Shown one piece after another: positions 35,416 to 47,255 of a stretch of DNA of 64,000 nucleotides. A model generated the notes under the pieces. The model worked only from the letters and a program-made list of their open reading frames with translations, was not told the origin of the DNA and did not search any database. The translations under genes were made by a program, and so were the position numbers. The stretch is from positions 650,502 to 714,501 of the forward strand of contig MNCI01030902.1 of the NCBI GenBank assembly GCA_015680685.1, written 5' to 3'. The stretch's first letter is position 1; every line of letters starts with the position of its first letter. Origin of the DNA: Gnetum montanum (Eukaryota; Streptophyta; Gnetopsida; Gnetales; Gnetaceae).

Positions 35416-35849
35416 CTTTAATGATTTTTTTTATTTCATGTGATCCAGAGTTAGGAAATTTTATGAAAATGTCCCCTAAAAGTTTTGATATTAGGCCCAA
35501 TTTGATTAGGTGGCTCCAAAACTTAATTCTCATAGTATCAGTGAAGAGAGAAAATTGATTTGGCAATGTGTTTAACAATTTCTATGGTCATGTACCCTTT
35601 ATGATATCCTTTGGGTGATAATAAAATTTGGAAAAATTATGCACCACTTGGAGCGTACCCTTCCCCCATGACTAAGTTGAACACTCCAAGTTTAGATAGG
35701 TTCAATCAGAATGTAAATTGGAGTGTTAACGTTTATGGATGTTTGAACGATAGGTGCATAAGCTAGCAAGTTCATGGAAGAAAATTTGAATAATTCCCCT
35801 CCAATGAATAGTGTAAAATGATATTGATGTGCATGGGGGGTCCATACAT

Positions 35850-35945
35850 ATAGTTTTTATGGACATGATATCGTATACTCGATAGTGTGCACTTGATATC
35901 GCATCAGACCTAATATTGGGTACCTGATATCGAGGCCCATTGAAA
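35850..35945 (-). promoter_or_regulatory. Internal copy of the LTR promoter module (GagOnly)
   Basis: The minus strand repeats the LTR order: CTCGATATCAGGTACCCAAT, then GCGATATC, then TACGATATCATG, then a TATA-like AAAAACTATATGTATGG. The LTR has the same elements in the same order and similar spacing before its TATAAAG (32355 down to 32259). This copy lies between gag and the third ORF. Confidence 0.6.
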
Positions 35946-35949
35946 ATAG

Positions 35950-37140
35950 GATACTTAGTAAAATTAATGAATTTCTAAATTTCCAAAGTCAAAAATGAAG
36001 TATTTGAGGGTCATTGTAAAGGTCTAGGATAATATTGAATAGACCAGCATGCACAAAAAGTATAATGGGGTAGAATCTAATAATGAAATTCATGAATAGA
36101 ATGAGGAAAAAGGACATGTTATGATGCATAGGAACATTGGAATTAAAAGGATGATAAAGGAAAGAATAAATTTGGCAATGAAGTACTTGGAGGGTATAAA
36201 ATGATGTGGTAGTAATGTGCAATGAGTGTAAATTACAAATGTTACACAAGTGGGTCCTCCCCAAAGCAAGTTCCAATCTATAATACCCTTGCGTAACCAC
36301 ACCTTAAAATGTTTGTAGGCACTAGAAGGGTTAAATTTAATCTACACCAATTCCACAAAACACACACATGTAGATACCACCGTGATGAGGTATGAATTCA
36401 ATACTACACAAGACACAAGTCACAAATACATGAACAATGCAATGAGGAAAATCATAGAAGCGATTGCAGAGATTGGAACATGAGATAACTGACCCAAGGC
36501 ATAATGAATCTTGAGTGTAGGATGTGATTAATGTGTCATTATCGCATCACTCCAAAATCAAGACCAAGTCCATTCATTTGATCAATAACATCACATTGTT
36601 TCATTCAATGATGGACAACCATAAGAGTATCATGATAGCAAGGCGTATAATCACTTGGCATTTTTTTCAAGGGAGGAGCGATTGGGAATTTTCAGCACAC
36701 ACTTTTTTTTTTTGATGCATAATCCAAAGAAGCCACCTACCTTCAGGCATGGATGCATGTCTTTCCAATGGAACCTCCTAGAATAGCATTGGGGGGGTTT
36801 TTTTTATTGAGTTCCTTTATTACTCTTACTCCCATTTTTCATTTAATCTACAAGGATCTTAGTACAACTAGGCTACATGATAACTTTGACAAATGTCACC
36901 AAAGAGAATCCACAAGTTCCCTTGATGTCACACCCTAACCATTCCCTCTTAGTCCATCATGTTTCACTCTGGGCATAATCAACACAAAATTACTTTAACT
37001 TTTAATGATGTCAAAAATCTCATTGAACCCAGAGTAGAACCTCTTATTAATAGAATGGGTGGGCTCGTTGTCTAAATAATTAATCACCTGATACTTGATA
37101 GCATAGAACAACACCTCAAACAACAAGTCACATAAGGGTT
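35950..37140. other. Noncoding block between gag and third ORF (GagOnly)
   Basis: No gene I would support. Parts align with the post-pol block of Ath-2 and Ath-3, for example GGACCCACTTG near 36255. A short open stretch on the minus strand near 37020-37110 (YLDNEPTHSINKRF) is not recognised. Confidence 0.5.
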
Positions 37141-37149
37141 TTATTCATA

Positions 37150-37290
37150 GATGAGATTACCCATAAAAAGATAAAAAGATAAAACAATAAATAAAAAGAT
37201 GAACCAATCAATAAAAAGATAAAACAAAAACTTAAAAGATGAAAAACTAGAAAACAAAAAATTGTAAAATTAAAGAAAAGGAAAAAAAAT
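37150..37290. repeat. Low-complexity AAAAAGATAAAA tract
   Basis: A-rich on the plus strand, T-rich on the element's sense strand, just after the gag stop. Ath-3 has a comparable T-rich tract just after pol (45248-45430). Confidence 0.8.
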
Positions 37291-37305
37291 TATTAATTCC
37301 ATTTG

Positions 37306-39291
37306 TTAGAATGGGGGATATCCCCCACAACTAAACTTTTGATCATAGCCAGAATTAATAAATGGAAGGGTTGGATCCATGCATTTCAAAAATATTGGGA
37401 CTTGGTCATATCCAAACCACTGGGTGTCTTTTGATTTCATGGTTGGAATGTACCCAAATTGGGGTGCACACATTGTATTAAAGTTGACATAGTGGGGCAA
37501 GTTAGAAGATGCTATGCAAGGATTGATATGTCTCCCTACATAGCTATATTCATTGGGCCACATGGTTGTTGGAGTATTGATTGGTGGCCCTAAGAAGGTA
37601 ATATGAGTTGTTGGGTTTGAGGAGAAAGATGCACCACAGTTTTGAACTTGTGCTAAGTGGGAGGATGCAGTGGTCTCCAAACTATGTTGTCCCTTTCTAC
37701 AGTCATGTCTAAAGAAGGGACACCTTCAATATTGTGGGGGATTCACACTACAGTTGATAGTAGCAACACAAGTAACATTCATAGGTTGATGTTGTGGTGT
37801 AAAACCTTCTGGTACTATTGCTGGTGAAGTAGAAGGAGGTGAAGGATGTGAATATTAAGGGAAAGGAGAAGTACAAGGAACATGAGGTGGTGATCTTGTG
37901 GGAGAGGATATGGGTTGATAGTATTTAGTAGAATGATAATGATGTGGTGAGATAGAGGATGTTGACCCAGTTGCAGAAACAAGATGTTGAACTTAATAGG
38001 CACTTGGGTTCAAATGATATGAAGGGTGTGACCAGTTTGGGGGTGGCATCCCCCATGACTAGGATTTTTGCCACTGTGATTAAACATAGTAATTTTGTAC
38101 AAACTCTAGATGTAACATTCTTCCCCAATGCTCATGTAAATGTGACAAGATTGGACATTGACCTTTAGGGTGATCGTACAAGCAAATGCTACATTGATAC
38201 ATATGATTAGTAGTTGAGTTCTTATTCTCTTCAACCCTTCTTTTCGATTGTCTAAGGGTCTTCTATCCTGCTTCTTGGTTCATCATGGTTCTACCTCTAA
38301 TAGTGTTGGCATATTCTCCACATTTTTCATGTGTCCATTCCATCATCGTATTGATCTTTGCCTCAATTTCATCTAGTGATTGTAGTATTGGCAAAGATGA
38401 TTCCACCTCATTGGGGTGAGTTGATTTCTCCTCTTCATGATCATGGACCTTTGCTAATTCAAGATTTTTGTCCTATTGAGAACTTTCAACATTCTCTCAT
38501 TTAGCCATTTCTCCTTCTTCTTTTGCTACTCACTTAATAAGCTCTTGGAATTGGTGGGTTCATAGCTTGTATACTTGACCTCGGGCATACATCCCTAGGG
38601 TCTCCCTTGTTTCATTACGAAGCCCATCCATGATATGGTACATTAGCATTTTCTCAGAGAATTTGTGGTCGAGGCAATTGTTTAACAATGAATAGCATCT
38701 TTCTAAGGCCATGTCCAAGGGTCCATGTTTCCCCTTTTTCCACTCTTGGATTTTTCTCCTTAAGGCTAACACTCTTGCATAAGTTTAATATTTTTCATTG
38801 AAGAGTTCTACCATTGTTAGCCAACGTTGAATTGATTTTGGTCTTAAGGATCTATACCATACTTTTTCTTGGCCAACAAGTGTCAAAGGAAAGAGCTTAA
38901 TTTTTTTTCATCCATTATCAATATTTTTCCATACACAGGCATCATGGAAGGCTTGTAAATGATGTTTTGGATCTAAATCATAGCCTCCTAAAAACTTGGG
39001 AAAGTTATTTAAATCAAGCCTAGGTAGATGGCTTTCCTTGTGATACCTATGGAATATTTGAATAGCCTCTTGTATATGCATTAGGCTCTTAGTGGGTAGC
39101 AAGGGTTCATCGTCACTATGTAGGTTATGAATTTTTGAGTTGGGACAATGTTGTCTTTGTTTATGTACATAGGAGACCCCTGCATAGGATTGAGTACTCC
39201 AAACTTCATCTTCAACATCATATAATTCATTGGTTTTCCAATGAATTACCTTACTAGTTGTTGCATTGTCATAGTCTTATGAGAGAGACAT
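37306..39291 (-). pseudogene. GagOnly gag
   Basis: From ATG at 39291 to a stop at 37306 the minus strand stays in one frame for about 660 codons, with roughly a dozen in-frame TAG/TAA codons and no frame change. Features in order: acidic N-terminus, PRLDLNNFPKFLGGYDLDPK, the gag core with EKVWYRSLRPKSIQRWLTM, then RKIQEWKKGKHGPLDMALE and ETRETLGMYARGQVY, a zinc knuckle CSICLYDHPKGQC (C-X2-C-X3-H-X4-C, near 38170), and a long Pro/Ser/His-rich tail ending YDQKFSCGGYPPF. It ends without protease. Gag would form the particle. This is the best-preserved gene of the window. Confidence 0.8.
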
Positions 39292-39405
39292 TGTTGTGAA
39301 TCATGTGTGACTTAGTTGAAATTAATTTCTTTTCTAAAATATATATTGTGAATACTTTGTTACAGTGATCTTGTATGATATAACTAATCTAGATAACTAG
39401 CACCA

Positions 39406-39423
39406 TCCCTAGAAATGGTGCCA
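39406..39423 (-). promoter_or_regulatory. Primer-binding site of GagOnly
   Basis: The minus strand reads TGGCACCATTTCTAGGGA, one base after the LTR. It matches 13 of 18 bases of the Athila tRNA-Asp site; four of five differences are transitions. Confidence 0.75.
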
Positions 39424-39424
39424 A

Positions 39425-40267
39425 TGATGAGTGGCGAGGTACCCCTACACTCAACCATACAAATATGAGTGTTCATGCATGATCTAGTCGAACTCCATAG
39501 ATGAACTAGTTTTGGTATTTAGATTGTTACACGTTGATCGTAGTTCACTGTCTTCCCACCTAGACTAGTATTTTTTTTTATCATGTATGGTTTAGTCTAG
39601 AGTAAGGTGTATGGTGTGGTTCTAACCAGTGCTACTCCTAGGGACAATGGAAATAACTTTGTTTAAGATAATAGGGAAAGGATGAAGAGAGTCTAAGCTA
39701 GCCTAAGTGCGATGAGCATCTATCCCTTAATCATTCATACACATCTTGGACCTTGTGTACTACTACTGGGATTACCAAGTGCATGTCCTAGGTATGCTAC
39801 TAGGATACCAAGTAATCACACTTAAATGCTCGTGATTAAGTCATATTCATTCCACATTAACAGCATGAAAGGAAAATGTCAAGAAAGTAAGTATTAACTA
39901 AAGAAAATAGTAAATAATAATTAAAGAAATTAAGAGTTAAGTGGATGATGCAATGATGAAGTAATCTCAATATTTATTGCCAGTCATGTATGTGTCCAAG
40001 TACATCACACTCAAATAAAGGTTCCATACAATTACAATCATCACACTATAGGCATGCACTAGGGGAAGGAGTTGAGAGGAAAAAATGAACAAAAAGAATC
40101 TACTTCTATGACCTACTAACTAACTTTCCTATGCACCCAAATGTGGTATTTATAGGCATACATAGCAACCATAATATTGCATATTTGATATCATTAGCCT
40201 AGCCATGATATCGCATAGTTGATATCATGGGTCCGATATCAAAGCCTAACAAATCATGGTTCATCAA
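39425..40267 (-). repeat. 5' LTR of GagOnly
   Basis: 843 bp. In plus orientation it starts TGATGAGTGGCGAGG and ends GGTTCATCA. TATAAATA on the minus strand lies at 40147-40154, with the GATATC cluster at 40170-40245. Confidence 0.9.
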
Positions 40268-40335
40268 AGATAAATGCAAGTTTGTGTTTGATGAAAAATG
40301 CAATAGTAACGTAATCTTGTGACTTTGGCTACTGT

Positions 40336-40596
40336 TCACAGATAAGAAGAAGTCGATTTCTTGCTAAAAATCACGAGGTTTTCTTCTGTGATTTCTATGA
40401 GTTTGGCACCAATTTTGCTTCATTCTTCATCCAATGGCAGTAGTTCTAGAATCTTTGTAGATTTGGACATGGTAATTTTTTCTAAAATGATGCATATATG
40501 TGTCTATTTGTATTATTGTAGCACTCAGTATTTTTCTCTAATCACAACATGCTCAGCAAATTCTTCATCTTGAGAACTTGTGATGAGGTTAGCCAT
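40336..40596 (-). pseudogene. Short broken frame, unrecognised
   Basis: On the minus strand an ATG at 40596 opens MANLITSSQDEEFAEHVV, and the same frame continues through four stops to 40336 with KSTKILELLPLDEE and IGAKLIEITEENLVIF. The steady charged/hydrophobic pattern suggests a former gene, but 87 codons with four stops is weak evidence. It lies 68 bp beyond GagOnly, which may have cut it. Confidence 0.25.
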
Positions 40597-41479
40597 CATA
40601 GGGGCACCCCATCTTAATCATCATTTATAACCAATACTATATGCCTCAATGCAATTAAATATTCAGTTTCACTTTGACACTATTTTTTTGTTTGTGGGCT
40701 TTTGATAGCTCAATGGTACAGTCCTCATGGGTTTTGATTGAATTTCATCCCATATGCGATAAAAAGCAGTTGATGCCTAAATGCCCTTTTATCCTTCATT
40801 GGTTGATGTTGCATTATTTTCTTATTTTATGTAATTTAGTACAAGCAAAGATTTAATTTATTTGATTGATTTTATTTCAATTGATATTGAGAACTTGCTT
40901 GCAAAAAAATTTATTGAGAATGTTTGGATGGACTAATCTCAATCATAGTTTATAGTGGGTTGCCTAGAAAATATGGACTATTTGTTATTTTTGGGTTATC
41001 CCTACACATTATCTTCTTTATACTAAAAATGTAACCTTGCTTTAGGTCATCTATTTTGAAATGTACTCTATGAGATTCAAAAGTCAATGCTGAGAATGGG
41101 CTACCATGTCCAATTAAGTTGCAAATTTGATTACTTTTCACATATTGTTGAATATGAAAAAATCTATAAGAATTTCCAATACAGTCATGGTCTTTGGCAT
41201 CATATCAATTTTAACTCTCTTTTTTGTGTTGACTATCATCATTGAAAGAAATTGACCTTGAGAAAATCATAGGCATGTTGGAAGAGGAGGTTTAGTTTCA
41301 AATTCAAAAATAATAATTATGATAGATCATTTAAAAAGAGAAGTGCCATTAATAATATTGAACTTAATTTGGTAGAGTTCACATTCTAACAAAGAAAAGG
41401 AATGATATATCTTAGCATTTAGATTACAATTAAAAGAGGAGTCTCTATTAGCGATCCTTTTAGGGATTTTAATATTTGC
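40597..41479. other. Unassigned AT-rich sequence
   Basis: No gene that I can support. It may include the decayed start of Ath-3, whose 5' LTR and gag are not visible. Confidence 0.4.
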
Positions 41480-41619
41480 AAGACTATTTTTTGTAATATA
41501 TTTTTTTGCAATAATATTGTGATGTTTCATCAAAGTAACACTTTTCAAAATGATATCAACTTGGATTATATGGATGTGAATAATACTCCTTCAAAACTAA
41601 TCTTAGGAGTCCCCTTATT

Positions 41620-42150
41620 TACTTACAAATCACTAGGAATGAACCTTGCAAGGCTCTTCTAGACTTAGGTTTTCATTTAAAGCTAATTTCTCATGAGATG
41701 TACAAAGCCTGAAACCTACCTCCACTTAAGAAGAGCAACATTCATCTTGAGTTGGCAAGCCAGTTCATCACTATTCCTTTAGGATTGGTGGAGGACATTA
41801 TGACCAATGTTTTTAGGTGATTCTATCCTGCTAACTTCCTAGTGATCTATGTTGATAATTCAAAGGTGAAATTTCCAATCATCATGAGAAGGACTTGGTT
41901 AACCACCATTAATGCACAACTGGGAATTAGTGACCTTTCCTTGTATATTTCCAAGGAAAATGCATCCAAAAAGATAGAGAAGAAGAGAGTTTCATGCATT
42001 GCTTATAATGAGACAAGGTCTAACCATTTGCCAAAACAATGGCCCATAAAAAGTACATCTATCACAACATGCAGATAGTCTACAGATGAGAAATAATTTC
42101 AAAGGTTTCTATACGTAATAGCCACAAACTAGGAGGGTACCCAATGGCTG
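41620..42150 (+). pseudogene. Ath-3 protease
   Basis: Reads CKALLDLGFHLKLIS with the catalytic Asp, then PPLKKSNIHLELASQFITIP and VKFPIIMRRTWLTTINAQLG. The DLGF replaces the usual D-S/T-G. The order fits the Athila-type aspartic protease that cuts the polyprotein. Confidence 0.7.
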
Positions 42151-42429
42151 ACAGCTAATCCTGATAGCAACTCAAAAATTTGCATGGAAGCAATTGATAT
42201 CTTGACAAGTGCCTATGTTAAAGGCATGGATGAACTAAATATATTTTCTCACTAACTCTCTAATGATGAACCTAATGACATCAATTTGGAAGAGTTGGAA
42301 ATCCCTAAAAGTCTCAAACATGAGCCCCTAGAGTTGAAAACTCTACCTACCAACATGGAATATGCTTTCTTGAATAATGGCAAGCCAATGATAATCAATG
42401 CCAACCTTGCTTCTAAACAAAAATAGAAG

Positions 42430-43140
42430 CTATTAAAATGGTTAACAAATAAACAACAAGATTTTCTTGTTCATATCTTGAACTCATTGAGATTGATCCT
42501 AGGATATGCTAGCACCGCATCTATACAAATCCTTCCATAAAGCCAAAGAGGCAATTGAAATGGAGGTTGAAGCCCAAAGTGAAGCAAATCATAAAGGAGG
42601 ATATTGAACAACTCTTCAAGGTGGTGTTCATCTATCCCATTGTGAATAGTGAGTTGGTTAGCCCACTCATGATAGTGCTAAAGAAAGGTGGCAAGTGGAG
42701 GGTCTGTATTGACTTCAGGATACTAAACATGGTGACATACAAAGATCATTCTTCATTGCCATTTTTGGATAAGGTGTTGGATATAATTTTTGTGCATTTA
42801 TATTATAGCTTTCTTGATGGTTATATTTGCTACAAACAAATTTAGATTGTACTTGAAGATCAAGCCAAAATAACATTCTTGAGTTCCTACAGGACTTTTG
42901 CATATATAAGATGCTATTTGGTCTATCCAATCACTCTACAACCTTCCAATGCCTTTTCTTGAGCATTTGTTAATAGAAAATTGGTAGTGGGATGAAAGTA
43001 TTCATGGATGACATTTCCACCTATGGATCTACATTTAAATAAGCCTTAGACTACCTTGAACAAGTACTAAAAAGGTTTGTGGAGATCAACCTTTGACTCA
43101 ATTAGCAAAAGAACCATCTGATGATCAAGGAGGAGATTAT
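42430..43140 (+). pseudogene. Ath-3 reverse transcriptase
   Basis: A run with KWRLKPKVKQIIKEDIEQLF, VFIYPIVNSELVSPLMIV, KWRVCIDFRILNMVTYKDHS and YYSFLDGYICYKQI is followed, after frame breaks, by FMDDIST at 43001-43021 with both catalytic Asp. The stop at 42844 (TAG) ends the first half. Confidence 0.85.
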
Positions 43141-43239
43141 CTTGGGGCATAGAATATCACAAGCATATATTGAAGTGGATCATTAAAAAATAAGGATTAT
43201 CCAAGTAATTACACACCAACCAAAAACTACCAAAGATGT

Positions 43240-43960
43240 TCAACAATTCCTTGGTCATACTGGCTACTACTAGCACTTCATAGAGAATTTTTCTAAGATC
43301 ATCAAACCATTGGTGGAGCTAACAAAGTAGGATGCTTCATTTTTCTAGAGTAAAGAATGTGAGGATGCATTCTAAAAACTCAAGTAGAAGCTTGTAGAAA
43401 CTCTAATTCTACAAGCACATGATTGGTCTAGACCATTTCACATCATGATAGACACATCAAATTATGTTTTGGGAGCTACGCTCATATAGTTGGATGATCA
43501 AAAATATCCTTATTACATCCATTGCATGAGCCAAAGAATTTTTGGTGAACAAATAAATTCCATCAAAACAAAGAAATAATTGATAGCGGTGTTGTATGCC
43601 TTGGAGAAATTTAGGTAGTATGTGCTTGGGTACAAGGTATTTATGCACATAGACCATAGTTCAATCTAGTTCTTGATGAACAAACTAATGGTGAGCCCCT
43701 ATGTCATACGATGGCTTGTGATATTACAAGAATTTGATCTCATGATGGCAGATCTAAAGGAAACCAAGAATGTGATTGTTAACTACTTGTCTAAGTTGAG
43801 ATGGAATAACAAAGAGGAGAAGAGTCCACTTTCTGATCAATTTCCTAATGAAATCCTCTTTGCCAAGGCTATAACTAAACAAATATGGAATGTGCCTAAT
43901 TAGTATGATGGCATTCTCACTTATCTTCTTACTCAAAAGATGCCACAAGAGTTTGACCAC
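43240..43960 (+). pseudogene. Ath-3 RNase H
   Basis: Contains QQFLGHTGYY, HDWSRPFHIMIDTSNYVLGA with the first Asp, VLYALEKFR, HIDHSSI*FLMNKLMVSPY and VIRWLVILQEFDL, ending VIVNYLSKL and SPLSDQFPNE. Matches Ath-1 RNase H closely. Confidence 0.8.
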
Positions 43961-44039
43961 AAGAAGAAATAATAATATCTTCATTAGGAAAAATGCTTCA
44001 TAGATATCAATAGACAACTTTACAATATGTGTGTGGATG

Positions 44040-45200
44040 GCTTAGTTTATTGGTATGTTCTTGATGTTCAAAAATTGCACATCCTTCAAGATGCTCATGA
44101 GGACCCCTGTGGGAGCCACTATGCTAAAAGATGAACATCCTTTAAGATCCTAATTGTAGGGTATTATTGACCAATACTCTTTAGGAACACTCACCAATTC
44201 ATATACTCTTGTAAATGCTATCAATGTAATGGTGGGATGACTGCTCAAATTGAAGAACCATAGTAGTGGATCCAACCACTAAAATCCTTTGACATATGGG
44301 CATTGACTTCATGGGTTCCATCACACCCACGTCAAATGGAAATGCATACATCATACTTGCTGTTGACTATTGTACAAAATGGTTAGAACCAACAACTATC
44401 ACTAACTATACATCTTCTACAACTACTCAATTTGTACAACAAAAAATTGTAAATAGGTTTGGGATGCCACATGCACTAATTGATAATAATGATACTTATT
44501 TTATAGGTACTATCTTTCAAAATATCATGCAAAACTTGGTGTAAAACATAAATTAACAACACCCTACCACCCCCAATCCAATGGCCAAGATGAGATCACA
44601 AATAGGTAGATCACTAAGATCTTAACTAGAACAATTAGAAAATATAAGAGAGACTGGAGTACTAAACTTAATGATTCCCTTTGGGCCTACCACTCAACAT
44701 GGAAAATCCCCTATAGGCTACTCTCTCTATGAGTTGGTGTATGAAAAACTTTCAACTCTTCCTATTTATTTTAAGCTCCATACACATTCAACAGCTTGTG
44801 ATCTTAACCTTAACATAGAAAGAGAGAGTAATCAGTCTTAACATGCTGGATGAGAATCAGTTGATGACCCTCTCCTTAAATGAAGTGCACAAAGCATTTA
44901 ATAAGCAATACCATGATCTCAAAATAAGAAAAGTCAAATTTCAACCAAGAGACAAGGTTCTTTACTAAGTTCCACATACATGTGCCACAATGAACTAAGT
45001 TCCAAACATTGTGAGAAGGACCTTACATCATCTATGACACCTATTCTTTTGGAGTCATGTTGATTTACAAATCTAAGAGCCCAAACAAGAAACTCGTGGT
45101 CAACCCACATCAAGTTAAATCTTTTCATGAGCCAAAGAGAATAAATGCTAACAACACCTCCTCGGATGAACAACCATGCTCAATATTTCAAATCTTCTTC
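44040..45200 (+). pseudogene. Ath-3 integrase
   Basis: The zinc region reads DAHEDPCGSHYAKR and then CKCYQCNGGM. The core reads MGIDFMGSITPTSNGNAYII (first Asp), FGMPHALIDNNDTYFIGTIF (second Asp kept, next residue Asn) and YHPQSNGQDEITNR with the catalytic Glu kept, then WSTKLNDSLWAYHSTWK. The C-terminus (KSKSPNKKLVVNPHQVKSF) is present, unlike in Ath-2. Several frame changes. Confidence 0.8.
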
Positions 45201-46739
45201 TTCCAACTTATTCATAAGGGAGATGGCCATCTATGCTAACCAATTAAGTGGCTCCTTAGTTTTTGCACTTTTTTGTTTTACATCTTTTTGTTTTTACACT
45301 TTTTATTTTACACCATTTTTTGTTTTACACCATATTAAGTATGTTTTATCTTCCTTACATATTTTCTATTTTCTTTTATATTTTACATTATTTTGATGTA
45401 TGTTTTCTAATATTTTTCTTTATTTTCCTTTATTGCTAATAGGGAAACATGATGTTGTAGTTGTTCACTTGTGATGGTTTGTACTTAATGTCATTTGATT
45501 ACTAATGTCTAGATTGTATCTTTGAATTTTGATGATTAATAACTAAGATATGGTTTCTTTTTCATGGAATAGGTGATTAGTCCATGTCATCAACCCATCC
45601 ACAACACTCTATGGTATTCATTGTTTTGAAAATATGAGGTCCCTTTCCTTAATAAGAACCCTTAATGAACTTGTGACCTTGGTGGTTTTCAAACTTGGGA
45701 AGGATTAGATGGATTGAAAAGGGTGTGACTTCAAGGGGATTAATTTCTCTCTGTACTTGCTTATCCTCTTGAGTACATGAGTGTTTTTATGGATTTATTA
45801 CCATTCCATTATTGACCAATAATAGGAAGTCAAATTCTTTACTTGGTGTGGTTCCCATCCAAGAATCCATAAAAACATAAAAATAAAAGAAGATAATATG
45901 AATTCAAAGCACACCCCTTAGGCTTAATAATGGGCTACAAGCACTAGTTATGGGACTGAAAAGACATATTACCCATGCTTGCAGGTTTCCTCTAACTAAG
46001 GTCCCTTTTCACTTCCTACTTCTCTTTTCTTCTCTTTTAGGAATGATGATTGATCTGTGGTAGCATTCATGTGTCTCGAGAAGGTGGACTTATCTTAGAG
46101 TATTAGTGTGAAGTCACTGGAAGTGGTTGGTTTTGATCTAGACTAAGGATGGACTTTATTAGGTCATTTAATCACAAAATCCATAAGGGACTTCATTTGA
46201 CCACAATACAACACTCCATTCCTCTCTCTCTCTCATCAAGCAATGCTTCCCATAATTCAACTCACTACCATTTTTCATTTTTTATTCAATATCTTAGTTT
46301 GATGTGTTAAAATTCTTAGGTAGATTTGTCCAAATTAGGCCCTTAACTTTCCATAACCATTAATCAACTACAGGACCCATAGACTCCTTGGTTTGAGAAT
46401 ATTCAAGGTCAAAAAGGGCATGAGACTACTTTGGGAAGGACCCACTTGCATATCTCTTAGTTGGGCTAGTTATGTTCCTTATCCTTAGGCATTTTCACAA
46501 TCAAATCCTTTGTTCACCCCATCAGTTGCATCCAACTATGCACTCCTTAATGGCATTTCTCTAGCAAAAATTTATTCTCCAATCAAAAACTCCAATTTTG
46601 TAAATAATTGAGCTCTCTTCAAACATTTCATCATGTTCATAGCTTTTATGGCTCTCTATAGACCGTAATTTCATGATCTAACTCTAATTTTTTGAATTCT
46701 TCAAATGTCCAAAATTTTCCCCATAGGCTTCATTGATGG
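45201..46739. other. Post-pol noncoding block of Ath-3
   Basis: Starts with a T-rich tract of TTTTACAC-like units (45248-45430), then sequence aligned with the post-pol block of Ath-2. No gene. Confidence 0.6.
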
Positions 46740-46970
46740 GATCCCATCTATGGAGTCAACCATGTAAACAAGATCCTATTAATGGGACCAAATTGATGCA
46801 GCATAAAAACTCTATAAATACGTAGCCACACTTAGCATTTTTTCACATTTAAGCTTATAAAAGAGGATGTTTTTGCATTTTTCAAAGCCAAGAACCTTCC
46901 AAGATTCATAAATTTTAAATTTTTTATTTAATTACACTCGTTCTTCAATCTTACGGCTACAAAAGGTAAG
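46740..46970 (+). promoter_or_regulatory. Internal promoter-like block and splice donor (Ath-3)
   Basis: A cluster of ATTGATGGGATCC-, CTATGGAGTC- and TTAATGGGACC-type motifs leads to AAAAACTCTATAAATACG (TATA at 46813-46820). The Ath-2 LTR has AAAAACTATAAATATG after the same kind of cluster (29300 on the minus strand). A donor CAAAAG|GTAAGCTCTTCA follows at 46965/46966. Confidence 0.55.
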
Positions 46971-47255
46971 CTCTTCATTATGGGGCCGACAAACCTTAGG
47001 TTTTTAATGAAAATTTTTTTGAAATATTTCTAACTCCTATAAAGGTTTAACTAATAAACTAACATTAAAAACATCAAATTATGAAAGTTAAACACTTCCA
47101 ACAAAGTTCAGTGACCTTCTAAAAGAAATAATATTAAAATAATCAATATGCCATGGTCATAACTTAGTTAAAGTGTAACTATCCAATGAGATAAGGTACT
47201 TAAAGCATATAAGTTACCTATCACATGCTAGTCCTTGGTTATAATGTGACCATAG

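Larger units (their letters stand above)
31540..40267 (-). mobile_element. GagOnly, non-autonomous Athila-like element lacking pol
   Basis: The 8728-bp unit is bounded by LTRs 31540-32377 and 39425-40267 and by a perfect 5-bp duplication AAGAT (31535-31539 and 40268-40272). On the minus strand it carries primer site, a gag frame, a T-rich tract, a noncoding block with an internal promoter, a coiled-coil ORF and a polypurine tract. No protease, RT, RNase H or integrase motif is present. Its LTRs are alike by eye at roughly nine in ten positions, so it is probably the youngest element here. Confidence 0.9.

Noticed and set aside
40700-40750. tRNA-like or SINE-like promoter (TAGCTCAATGGT resembles an A box)
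   Set aside because: The B box that should follow is too poor, and no cloverleaf or SINE tail could be drawn.
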